5,531 nucleotides of DNA from an uncultured Bacteroidales bacterium (GTDB taxonomy: Bacteria > Bacteroidota > Bacteroidia > Bacteroidales > UBA4417). The notes beneath the pieces were generated by a model. The model was given only the letters and a program-made list of their open reading frames with translations. It was not told where the DNA came from and made no database searches. A program made the translations under genes and the position numbers. This document shows positions 1-5,531 of this stretch, piece after piece (within the stretch, counting starts at the first letter, position 1; each line of letters begins with the position of its first letter). The stretch lies in the NCBI GenBank assembly GCA_903917425.1, contig CAIXAQ010000465.1, positions 1 through 5,531 of the forward strand, given 5' to 3'.

Positions 1-1683
1 ACCTTAAAACAACTGATTGATAAGCAAAAATCGTTGCAGGAGCAGGTTCAGGAGATTCAAAAAGAAAACAAGGAAAAGAGTATCCAGGAAAATCAATACA
101 AAGAACAATCGCCGGAATTACTTGAAAAACAGAAACAATTGGAAGATCTGTTTAATAAAGTTATGACCGACGACATGAAAAAGATGTATGAGGAACTGCA
201 GAAAATGCTTGAAAATGTAGACAAGGATAAGGTGGCTGAGATGCTCGAAAAAATGAAGGACGACTCTAAAAGTTTGGAAAAAGAACTGGATCGGAATCTT
301 GAACTATTCAAACAACTTGAAGTTGAGCAAAAACTACAGCAGACTATCGATAAGCTGGATAAATTGGCGGAAGAACAAAAAAAGCTCAGTGATGAAGCCA
401 GCAATGCAAAAAAGGAGGATAGTGAAGAACTGAAAAAGAAGCAGGATGATTTAAATAATCAATTCGACCAGGTGAAGGATGATATTAAAGAATTACAGAA
501 AAAGAACAGTGAATTGGAAGAGCCGAATAAGCTGGATGATACCGATGCTGACCAAAAAGATATTGAAAAGGATATGGACAACAGCAGCGAGGATATGAAG
601 AGTGGCAAACCTCAGAAGGCTTCGCAATCACAAAAAAGTGCATCGGATAAGATGAAAAAGCTTAGTGCGAAAATGGCAAAAATGCAGCAGGAAATGGATG
701 CGGAAAGTGAAGGCGAGGATGAGGAAGCGTTACGGCAAATACTGGACAATTTGGTGAAGATTTCATTTGGGCAGGAGGATATCATGAAAGAATTGAATGT
801 TGTAAGTACAATAAATCCTAAGTACCTGAAAATCATTCAACAACAAAAAAATCTGAAGGATGATTTGAAGCTCGTAGCCGATAGTTTGTATGCCTTGAGT
901 AAACGGCAAGTAAGCATTGAGCCTTTTATCCTTCGCGAAATGTCAGCAGTTGAAAAAAATATGGATAATGCTGTTAATCAGTTAAATAGCCGTTCAGTGG
1001 CTACAGCTAAGACGAAACAGCAATATGCTATGACTTCTGTCAATAATCTGGCCCTTATGCTTTCCGAAACCTTAAAAAAGATGCAGCAGAGTATGCAAAG
1101 TTCAGGTTCGGGTAAATCGAGTAAAAAGTGTAATAAGCCAAAAAGTGGCGAGGGAAAAATGAAATCGATGCGACAAATGCAGGAACAAATGAATAAGCAA
1201 TTGCAGCAAATGAAGGAAGGAATGCCTAGTCCCGGAAAACAAGGAACGCAAGGGCAAAAACAAATGAGCGAGAAATTCGCTCGTATGGCCGCACAGCAGG
1301 AGGCTCTGCGTCAGCAAATGCAGGAATATGGACAGGAAATACAAAAGGATGGCACAGGCATGGATAAAAGCATAAAGGAAATGATGCAACAGATGGATCA
1401 AACGGAAACTGACCTGGTAAATAAGAAGATAAGTATTGAAACTTTAAGGCGACAGCAGGAAATAGTAACGCGAATGCTGGAATCTGAAAAAGCTGAACAA
1501 CAGCGCGAACAAGATCAAAAGCGTGAATCGGAGGAAGCTAAAGATGTTTTTTATAACAATACCTTTAAATTTCTTGAATACAATAAAATGAAAAATAAGG
1601 AAACGGAACTATTTCGTTCAGTTCCACCGAATTTGAAACCATTTTATAAAATAAAGGTTAATACTTATTTGCAATCATTGTAG
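1..1683 (+). CDS. DUF4175-like coiled-coil protein, C-terminal part (5' truncated)
   Basis: The frame is open from the first base, so this is a gene fragment: 560 residues are visible, ending in TAG. The TTG at 34 is an internal Leu codon, not a convincing start. Fragment residues 1-175 are Lys/Glu/Gln-rich heptad-like coiled coil. An acidic/Ser-rich linker follows at about 176-215. Residues 230-365 are a less repetitive helical core (EALRQILDNLVKISFGQEDI near 242-261). Residues 360-470 are Met/Gln-rich, with the only Cys in a KKCNKPKSG segment. The tail is FRSVPPNLKPFYKIKVNTY. Layout, tail and position just before ybeY resemble large Bacteroidota proteins annotated as DUF4175, which normally carry N-terminal membrane helices; none is visible here because that part lies outside. 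No catalytic motif is seen. Function is unknown; an envelope-associated structural role is a guess. The family name rests on recalled resemblance. Confidence 0.8.
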   Translation, partial: TLKQLIDKQKSLQEQVQEIQKENKEKSIQENQYKEQSPELLEKQKQLEDLFNKVMTDDMKKMYEELQKMLENVDKDKVAEMLEKMKDDSKSLEKELDRNLELFKQLEVEQKLQQTIDKLDKLAEEQKKLSDEASNAKKEDSEELKKKQDDLNNQFDQVKDDIKELQKKNSELEEPNKLDDTDADQKDIEKDMDNSSEDMKSGKPQKASQSQKSASDKMKKLSAKMAKMQQEMDAESEGEDEEALRQILDNLVKISFGQEDIMKELNVVSTINPKYLKIIQQQKNLKDDLKLVADSLYALSKRQVSIEPFILREMSAVEKNMDNAVNQLNSRSVATAKTKQQYAMTSVNNLALMLSETLKKMQQSMQSSGSGKSSKKCNKPKSGEGKMKSMRQMQEQMNKQLQQMKEGMPSPGKQGTQGQKQMSEKFARMAAQQEALRQQMQEYGQEIQKDGTGMDKSIKEMMQQMDQTETDLVNKKISIETLRRQQEIVTRMLESEKAEQQREQDQKRESEEAKDVFYNNTFKFLEYNKMKNKETELFRSVPPNLKPFYKIKVNTYLQSL

Positions 1684-1698
1684 TAAATTGAAGAAGCC

Positions 1699-2118
1699 AT
1701 GATAAATTTCACCTCGGTTGAAATCAAATACAACTTAAGAAATAAGCTTTCTCTTAAGAAATGGATAAAGTCTGTACTGGTGCAAGAAGGTAAAAAGGGC
1801 GGGGATATTACGTATGTATTTTGCGATGATAAATATCTTGGAAATATGAACGAACAATACCTGAAGCACGATACACTTACCGATATCATCACATTCGATT
1901 ATTCGGAATCGGGAGTGGTGTCGGGCGATATATTTATTAGCATCGAAAGGGTAAAGGAGAATGCCGATAGTTTCAATACAGGATTCAATGCTGAAATAGG
2001 TCGAGTGATGGTTCATGGAATCTTACATCTTGTAGGGTATAAGGATAAAAGAACCAGCGACAACAAAATAATGAGAAGTAAAGAGGATTTTTACCTGGCG
2101 TCATTCCCAAATTTATAA
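1699..2118 (+). CDS. ybeY: YbeY endoribonuclease (rRNA maturation), Bacteroidota-type
   Basis: This 139-residue protein belongs to the YbeY/UPF0054 family, cytoplasmic metal-dependent RNases that help mature the 16S rRNA 3' end and take part in 70S ribosome quality control. The signature is HGILHLVGYKDK at residues 106-117. His106 and His110 match the first two zinc ligands of E. coli YbeY (His114, His118). The third ligand position (His124) is Asp116 here. The upstream conserved block is NEQYLKHDTLTDIITFDY (51-68), in which the E. coli Arg59 position is Leu55. Both changes fit what I recall of Bacteroidota orthologues, so they look lineage-specific rather than degenerate. Length is slightly below the 150-160 residues usual in proteobacteria. 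The ATG lies 15 bases after the previous stop, with a weak purine tract (GAAGAAG) ahead of it, so co-transcription with the upstream gene is likely. Confidence 0.93.
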   Translation: MINFTSVEIKYNLRNKLSLKKWIKSVLVQEGKKGGDITYVFCDDKYLGNMNEQYLKHDTLTDIITFDYSESGVVSGDIFISIERVKENADSFNTGFNAEIGRVMVHGILHLVGYKDKRTSDNKIMRSKEDFYLASFPNL

Positions 2119-2124
2119 GATCAA

Positions 2125-2155
2125 GCTGAAAGCCTTATCTGTTATGCTTTTCAGC
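2125..2155 (+). terminator. Stem-loop after ybeY, possible weak terminator or attenuator
   Basis: GCTGAAA (2125-2131) pairs with TTTCAGC (2149-2155). Two more pairs form inside if T2148 is bulged, leaving a 12-base AT-rich loop. The hairpin starts seven bases after the ybeY stop and ends three bases before the parS site. It is followed only by ATTTGTT, not a clear U-run, so strong intrinsic termination is doubtful. It could be a weak terminator, an mRNA 3' end stabiliser or chance. Confidence 0.3.
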
Positions 2156-2158
2156 ATT

Positions 2159-2174
2159 TGTTCCACGTGAAACA
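2159..2174. other. parS: parS site 1 (ParB/Spo0J centromere site)
   Basis: The sequence TGTTCCACGTGAAACA matches the ParB/Spo0J-binding consensus TGTTNCACGTGAAACA at every specified position. It is a near-perfect palindrome around CACGTG; only the pair at positions 5 and 12 breaks symmetry. Chromosomal ParB loads at such sites, spreads, and recruits SMC for origin segregation. The site ends eight bases before the mnmG TTG start, so it lies in the leader of that gene, and its GTGA contains the in-frame stop TGA (2168-2170) that limits upstream extension of mnmG. An identical site in the same orientation lies at 4059-4074. Site identity is seen in the sequence; ParB binding in this organism is inferred. 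Confidence 0.92.
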
Positions 2175-2182
2175 TTTTAGAA

Positions 2183-4054
2183 TTGTTTAAAAAATACGAT
2201 GTAATAATAGTGGGGGCAGGTCATGCTGGATGTGAGGCCGCGGCGGCTTCTGCCAATCTTGGATCCTCGGTTTTGCTTATCACTATGCAAATGGATGCTA
2301 TTGCGCAAATGTCGTGCAACCCCGCCATGGGTGGAATAGCGAAAGGACAAATCGTCCGGGAAATTGATGCACTCGGGGGCTACTCTGGCATTATTACAGA
2401 CCAGACCATGATCCAATTCCGGATGCTGAACCGCTCAAAAGGACCTGCAATGTGGAGTCCGCGAGCTCAAAGTGACCGGATGCGATTTTCAGAAATGTGG
2501 AGACACACCTTGGAAGGAATCCCAAATATTGATTTCTGGCAGGATATGGTTGTTGGATTAATTGTGAAAGACGGATTTGTTGCCGGAGTTCATACGGCCA
2601 TGGGTTACGATATTTACAGCAAGTCAGTTGTGCTTACAAATGGAACGTTTCTGAACGGATTGATCCACATAGGTATGAAATCATTCGGTGGAGGAAGAAT
2701 AGGGGAGAGGGCAGCAACCGGTTTAACTGAGAATCTTCGACAACTTGGATTCGAATCGGACAGAATGAAAACCGGCACTCCCGTTCGTATCGATGGAAGA
2801 ACCATAGATTTTTCGCGTATGGAAGAACAAAAGGGTGATGAAAATCCGGGTAAGTTTTCGTTCACAGAAACTCCCCAGCTTAAAAAACAAAAGTCATGTT
2901 TTATTACCTACACGTCACCTGAAGTACACAAAGTACTTGAAACCGGTTTTCATGAATCGCCTATGTTTAGTGGTCGTATCGAAGGGATTGGTCCAAGGTA
3001 TTGTCCCTCAATCGAAGATAAGATAAACCGTTTTTCCGATAAATCCAGGCATCAGCTATTTGTGGAACCCGAGGGCTGGGATACTGCAGAGTATTATCTC
3101 AATGGCTTTTCCTCATCATTACCAGCCGAAATACAAGTGAAAGCATTAAAATTGATTTCGGGATTGGAAAATGCTAAAATATTCCGACCTGGGTATGCTA
3201 TCGAATACGATTATTTTCCACCAGTACAATTAAACAATACACTCGAAACAAAATTGGTTCAAAACCTTTATTTCGCCGGGCAAATTAACGGAACAACGGG
3301 ATACGAAGAGGCTGCCTGCCAAGGTTTAATGGCAGGAATAAATGCCCACCTAAAAATTAATGAGAAGAATCCTTTCATTCTTACCCGTTCGGAAGCATAT
3401 ATTGGAGTGTTAATTGATGATCTGATCACCAAAGGCGTTGATGAGCCTTACCGTATGTTCACCTCAAGAGCTGAATATCGTATACTTCTGAGACAGGATA
3501 ATGCTGATCTGAGGCTTACACCTTTGGGATTTAACCTGAATCTCGCTTCGTCAAGTCGTTTGGATAAAGTGAATAACAAATTGGAATGGATTGACCGGAT
3601 AAAATCATTTATGCACACAACCAGCATTAGCCCTGATCAGGTAAATGGATTTTTAGAAAGCATTGATACGGCGCCAATTCGGCAAAAAGTAAGATTGGAT
3701 GCGTTATTGTTGAGACCTCAGGTATCTTTCATCGGGTTGATCGACCACTTAGATTTTCTTAAAGCATGGACTCATCAAATTGGGGAAGGAGTTGAGGAAA
3801 TTATACAGGAAGCGGAGATTTTGATAAAGTATGAAGGCTATATTTGCAAAGAGCAAGAACTAGCCGAAAAACTCTCGAAGTTTGATGATATGCCATTAAA
3901 GCAGGAATTCGATTACCAAAGTTTGCCTTCTCTATCTACTGAAGCAAGGCAAAAACTTTCACGCATCCGACCGGCAACAATTGGACAAGCTTCAAGAATA
4001 AGTGGGATTTCTCCTTCCGATATTTCTGTATTGCTTGTCTTCCTTAGGAAATAG
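2183..4054 (+). CDS. mnmG: tRNA uridine-5-carboxymethylaminomethyl modification enzyme MnmG (GidA)
   Basis: This full-length 623-residue MnmG (E. coli enzyme about 629) is the FAD- and NADH-dependent partner of the GTPase MnmE. The complex installs (carboxymethyl)aminomethyl groups on C5 of wobble uridine 34 in certain tRNAs, using methylene-tetrahydrofolate. The FAD-binding motif GAGHAGCEAA is at 11-20. The motif SCNPAMGGIAKG (44-55) carries Cys45, and GPRYCPSIEDKI (270-281) carries Cys274; these correspond to the functionally important Cys47 and Cys277 of E. coli. The second GidA signature AGQINGTTGYEEAACQG is at 365-381. The C-terminal tRNA/MnmE-binding helical domain ends with RPATIGQASRISGISPSDI (596-614). 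The TTG start gives the usual N-terminus MFKKYDVIIVGAG. No in-frame ATG lies between it and the stop at 2168-2170 (ATT at 2174 is the only other near-start), and no clear ribosome-binding site is seen. Perfect parS sites flank the gene on both sides. Confidence 0.97.
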   Translation: MFKKYDVIIVGAGHAGCEAAAASANLGSSVLLITMQMDAIAQMSCNPAMGGIAKGQIVREIDALGGYSGIITDQTMIQFRMLNRSKGPAMWSPRAQSDRMRFSEMWRHTLEGIPNIDFWQDMVVGLIVKDGFVAGVHTAMGYDIYSKSVVLTNGTFLNGLIHIGMKSFGGGRIGERAATGLTENLRQLGFESDRMKTGTPVRIDGRTIDFSRMEEQKGDENPGKFSFTETPQLKKQKSCFITYTSPEVHKVLETGFHESPMFSGRIEGIGPRYCPSIEDKINRFSDKSRHQLFVEPEGWDTAEYYLNGFSSSLPAEIQVKALKLISGLENAKIFRPGYAIEYDYFPPVQLNNTLETKLVQNLYFAGQINGTTGYEEAACQGLMAGINAHLKINEKNPFILTRSEAYIGVLIDDLITKGVDEPYRMFTSRAEYRILLRQDNADLRLTPLGFNLNLASSSRLDKVNNKLEWIDRIKSFMHTTSISPDQVNGFLESIDTAPIRQKVRLDALLLRPQVSFIGLIDHLDFLKAWTHQIGEGVEEIIQEAEILIKYEGYICKEQELAEKLSKFDDMPLKQEFDYQSLPSLSTEARQKLSRIRPATIGQASRISGISPSDISVLLVFLRK

Positions 4055-4058
4055 AGAT

Positions 4059-4074
4059 TGTTCCACGTGAAACA
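4059..4074. other. parS: parS site 2 (ParB/Spo0J centromere site)
   Basis: This second copy of TGTTCCACGTGAAACA again matches the parS consensus perfectly. It begins four bases after the mnmG stop codon and has the same orientation as the first copy, exactly 1,900 bases away. Including one matching flanking base on each side, 18 bases are identical between the two copies (2158-2175 and 4058-4075). Beyond that the flanks differ, so the identity comes from the binding site and not from a larger duplication. ParB loading here is inferred from the consensus match. Confidence 0.92.
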
Positions 4075-4139
4075 TACTTGAATTTGAAGTTGTATACTTG
4101 AACAAAGAACCAAAAGGAGGAGTGTATAAATACTTTGAA
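4074..4139 (+). repeat. Short direct repeats ATACTTGAA in the methyltransferase leader
   Basis: ATACTTGAA occurs at 4074-4082 and again at 4094-4102, exactly 20 bases apart (about two helical turns). A variant with one extra T, ATACTTTGAA, is at 4130-4139. The first copy overlaps the last base of parS site 2. Same-face spacing would suit a dimeric regulator, but in such AT-rich DNA the repeat could be chance. TATACTTG (4093-4100) is one mismatch from the Bacteroidota -7 element TAnnTTTG, but no TTG -33 element sits at the right distance, so no promoter is called. Confidence 0.35.
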
Positions 4140-4142
4140 TAG
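4113..4142 (+). promoter_or_regulatory. Orphan Shine-Dalgarno-like tract with a six-codon mini-ORF
   Basis: AAAGGAGGAGTG (4113-4124) is the strongest Shine-Dalgarno match seen near a gene in this window, yet it lies about 100 bases before the methyltransferase ATG. The GTG at 4122 opens a frame of six codons (GTG TAT AAA TAC TTT GAA) ending in TAG at 4140-4142. Spacing from GGAGG to this GTG is only one base, which is too short for efficient initiation. A leader peptide, a remnant of an older start region or coincidence are all possible. A weak hairpin follows (TGTTTG 4153-4158 with CAAACA 4165-4170, six-base loop). Confidence 0.2.
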
Positions 4143-4217
4143 GAAATAAGTTTGTTTGAGAATGCAAACAGATGGTAAATAGAATTAAATAAAATATCTA
4201 AATTAGTAAGTTACTGA

Positions 4218-5099
4218 ATGGAATTATTAAAAAACTGTCCTGTTTGCGGATCGATTAGAAACGATCTTTTTATGTCTGGTAAAGACTATTTCCTCACTCA
4301 GGAGTCATTCACAATAGTTAAATGCGCTGACTGCGGATTTCGCTTCACTAATCCCCGTCCAAAAGCAGAAGAATTAGGGCGGTATTACGAATCGACCGAA
4401 TACATTTCTCACTCTGATACCCGTAAAGGATTGTTCGCTTGGGTATATCAGCAAATCAGGAAGTATACACTCATGCGTAAACTTTCCATGATCAGTAGTT
4501 TTCAGAAAAAAGGAAAAATACTGGATATTGGTTGTGCTACAGGTCAGTTTCTGCATTTCATGGACGAAAAGGGTTGGGAAACAACTGGAATTGAACCGGA
4601 TGAAAAAACAAGAAAACGGGCTATTTCCGAATATGGTTTACAGGTTTTCGATGAAGATCAGTTAGACAATTTTATAAAATCTTCGTTTGATGTGATTACA
4701 ATGTGGCATGTACTCGAACATGTATCGGATTTGAATAGTAGGGTAGAGCAGTTGAAAGACATACTACACCCTGGTGGGGTTGTGATAGTTGCGGTTCCAA
4801 ATTGTGAATCCTGGGATGAGGAGAAATATGGAGCATTTTGGGCCGGTTATGATTTACCCAGGCATTTGTATCATTTTACCAGATCGGACATAAAATTATT
4901 TTTTGAAAAACACGGGTTTTCAATCGAAACTATTTTACCAATGAGGTTTGATTCTTATTATGTGAGTCTGTTAAGTGAGAAATATAAATATGGAAAAATG
5001 CGTTGGCTACCAGCGATATGGAACGGATTTTGGTCAAATTTGATTGCAGGAGATGTACGAGGGCATTCAAGCCTCATTTATGTGTTAAAACTGAAGTAA
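4218..5099 (+). CDS. Class I SAM-dependent methyltransferase with N-terminal zinc ribbon
   Basis: This complete 293-residue protein probably transfers a methyl group from S-adenosylmethionine to an unknown substrate. Two CxxC pairs at Cys7/Cys10 and Cys36/Cys39 form a zinc-ribbon-like knuckle. A helical linker follows (about 45-95), then a Rossmann-type methyltransferase domain: motif I ILDIGCATGQF (101-111), the acidic end of strand 2 at GIEPD (124-128), FDVITMWHVLEHV (157-169), LHPGG (183-187) and VPNCESW (193-199). The block around 209-221 (AGYDLPRHLYHFT) is typical of the Methyltransf_23/UbiE-like class found beside zinc knuckles. There is no signal peptide or membrane segment, so it is probably cytoplasmic. 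An in-frame TGA directly abuts the ATG (4215-4217), which fixes the start unless it is internal; no Shine-Dalgarno precedes it. The substrate cannot be read from sequence. Adjacency to mnmG hints at RNA or translation, but sugar or lipid targets are equally possible. Confidence 0.92.
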   Translation: MELLKNCPVCGSIRNDLFMSGKDYFLTQESFTIVKCADCGFRFTNPRPKAEELGRYYESTEYISHSDTRKGLFAWVYQQIRKYTLMRKLSMISSFQKKGKILDIGCATGQFLHFMDEKGWETTGIEPDEKTRKRAISEYGLQVFDEDQLDNFIKSSFDVITMWHVLEHVSDLNSRVEQLKDILHPGGVVIVAVPNCESWDEEKYGAFWAGYDLPRHLYHFTRSDIKLFFEKHGFSIETILPMRFDSYYVSLLSEKYKYGKMRWLPAIWNGFWSNLIAGDVRGHSSLIYVLKLK

Positions 5100-5132
5100 T
5101 ACGAAAGAAAGTATGGACTGCATCATATAAAT

Positions 5133-5150
5133 TGGGCATTGCAATGCACA
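5133..5150. promoter_or_regulatory. Palindrome, candidate operator
   Basis: GCATTGCAATGC (5136-5147) is a perfect 12-base palindrome. Two further pairs match outside a single mismatch, so 16 of 18 bases are symmetric over 5133-5150. It sits 34 bases after the methyltransferase stop and 83 bases before the ATG of the next gene. Symmetry without a loop favours a dimeric protein-binding site over an RNA hairpin, although a short stem followed by TTTCTT could act as a weak terminator. The rest of this 134-base gap holds a TATAAT-like hexamer at 5219-5224 with only a poor upstream element (CTGAAA, 5194-5199), too weak to call as a promoter. Confidence 0.3.
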
Positions 5151-5233
5151 TTTCTTCGGAATCATATTAACATTTTAAATCGAGCGTAATCTCCTGAAAC
5201 CCTGGTAAATTAGAAACTTATAATATATATGTT

Positions 5234-5531
5234 ATGATTCTACAGCGGAAAGCGAAGAAAAGAGCATTGTTGATGCTCATTTTGAGTATAGTGCTTTTTT
5301 TGTCAGCCTTGCTTTTGTCTTTCGCAGTTAAAAATTATAATTCCCCACAAAAGGTTACAAAACGTTTATCAATAGAGATAGGGTCAGCCATTGAGGATCT
5401 TAAAACTGAGATCGATAAAATCACAAAACAAGAGATCGGAAACAAAGTAAGGTTTTCAGAATATTTAGACCGAAATTATAAAAATTCATTTTCTATAAGA
5501 GGTCTCGAAATTTTGGTATATCAAAATGATA
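5234..5531 (+). CDS. Membrane-anchored protein, N-terminal fragment; probable sensor histidine kinase (3' truncated)
   Basis: An open frame starts at ATG 5234 and runs off the window with 99 residues visible. The N-terminus is basic (RKAKKR, 5-10) and is followed by one hydrophobic helix at about 11-32 (ALLMLILSIVLFLSALLLSF), which predicts a cytoplasmic N-terminus and an extracytoplasmic continuation. Residues 38-85 look like a charged amphipathic helix, then SIRGLEILVYQND begins a likely beta-structured sensor domain. This resembles the start of Bacteroidota sensor histidine kinases with a periplasmic helix followed by a strand ending in YxND, but the diagnostic HisKA and ATPase domains lie outside the window. 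It could instead be another single-pass signalling protein. No Shine-Dalgarno is present; the leader is AT-rich. A gap of 134 bases with a palindrome suggests its own transcription unit. Confidence 0.75.
   Translation, partial: MILQRKAKKRALLMLILSIVLFLSALLLSFAVKNYNSPQKVTKRLSIEIGSAIEDLKTEIDKITKQEIGNKVRFSEYLDRNYKNSFSIRGLEILVYQND

Noticed and set aside
34..36. TTG as the start codon of the first gene
   Set aside because: The frame is open to base 1 and encodes the same heptad-like coiled coil upstream, so the gene extends beyond the window.
1102..1401. Minus-strand open frame encoding a Leu/His-rich hydrophobic peptide
   Set aside because: It is the antisense shadow of the Gln/Met/Lys-rich repeats of the plus-strand gene; no ribosome-binding site or recognisable domain.
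2835..3026. Plus-strand 63-codon open frame inside mnmG
   Set aside because: Out-of-frame shadow; mnmG is intact and conserved through this region.
3609..3617. TTATGCACA, a match to the loose DnaA-box pattern TTATNCACA
   Set aside because: It is a single isolated match inside mnmG coding sequence; one such match in a window of this size is unremarkable, and no cluster or AT-rich unwinding element accompanies it, so oriC is not called here.
2159..4074. The two 16-base repeats as ends of a mobile element carrying mnmG
   Set aside because: They are direct copies of a known ParB site with no transposase or inverted ends, and mnmG is a core gene in its usual neighbourhood.
3913..4167. Minus-strand open frame of 84 codons overlapping the mnmG 3' end and the second parS
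   Set aside because: Most of it lies antisense to a strongly conserved mnmG C-terminus; the part in the gap shows no family features.

Overview
The window looks like a chromosomal housekeeping segment from a member of the Bacteroidota. The evidence is the gene order (a large DUF4175-like coiled-coil gene, then ybeY, then mnmG, then a zinc-ribbon SAM methyltransferase), the Bacteroidota-style YbeY active site (HxxxHxxGYKDK, with HDTLTDIITFDY upstream), AT-rich leaders with few Shine-Dalgarno sequences, and an A/T-leaning composition. The lineage is inferred from recalled family patterns, not from a search.

Layout, all genes on the + strand: 1-1683 is the C-terminal 560 residues of a Lys/Glu/Gln/Met-rich coiled-coil protein whose start lies outside the window. 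Fifteen bases later is ybeY (1699-2118). A 64-base gap with a stem-loop and a parS site leads to mnmG (2183-4054, TTG start). A second parS lies four bases after the mnmG stop. A 163-base AT-rich leader follows, with short direct repeats and an orphan Shine-Dalgarno-like tract, and then a complete methyltransferase gene (4218-5099). A 134-base gap with a 12-base perfect palindrome precedes a gene that runs off the right edge (from 5234). It encodes a membrane-anchored protein, probably a sensor histidine kinase. No rRNA, tRNA, CRISPR array, insertion sequence or phage-like gene was seen.

The most striking signal is non-coding. Two identical 16-base sites, TGTTCCACGTGAAACA, lie exactly 1,900 bases apart in the same orientation and bracket mnmG almost to the base. 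Both match the ParB/Spo0J centromere consensus TGTTNCACGTGAAACA perfectly. This indicates that the segment is a ParB loading region, and probably that it lies in the origin-proximal part of the chromosome. No DnaA-box cluster is present, so the origin itself is probably not in this window.

Functionally, YbeY (16S rRNA maturation and ribosome quality control) and MnmG (tRNA wobble-uridine modification) both serve translation. The methyltransferase is a plausible but unproven neighbour in the same area. The coiled-coil protein is probably an envelope protein of unknown role, and the last gene appears to be a separate transcription unit.
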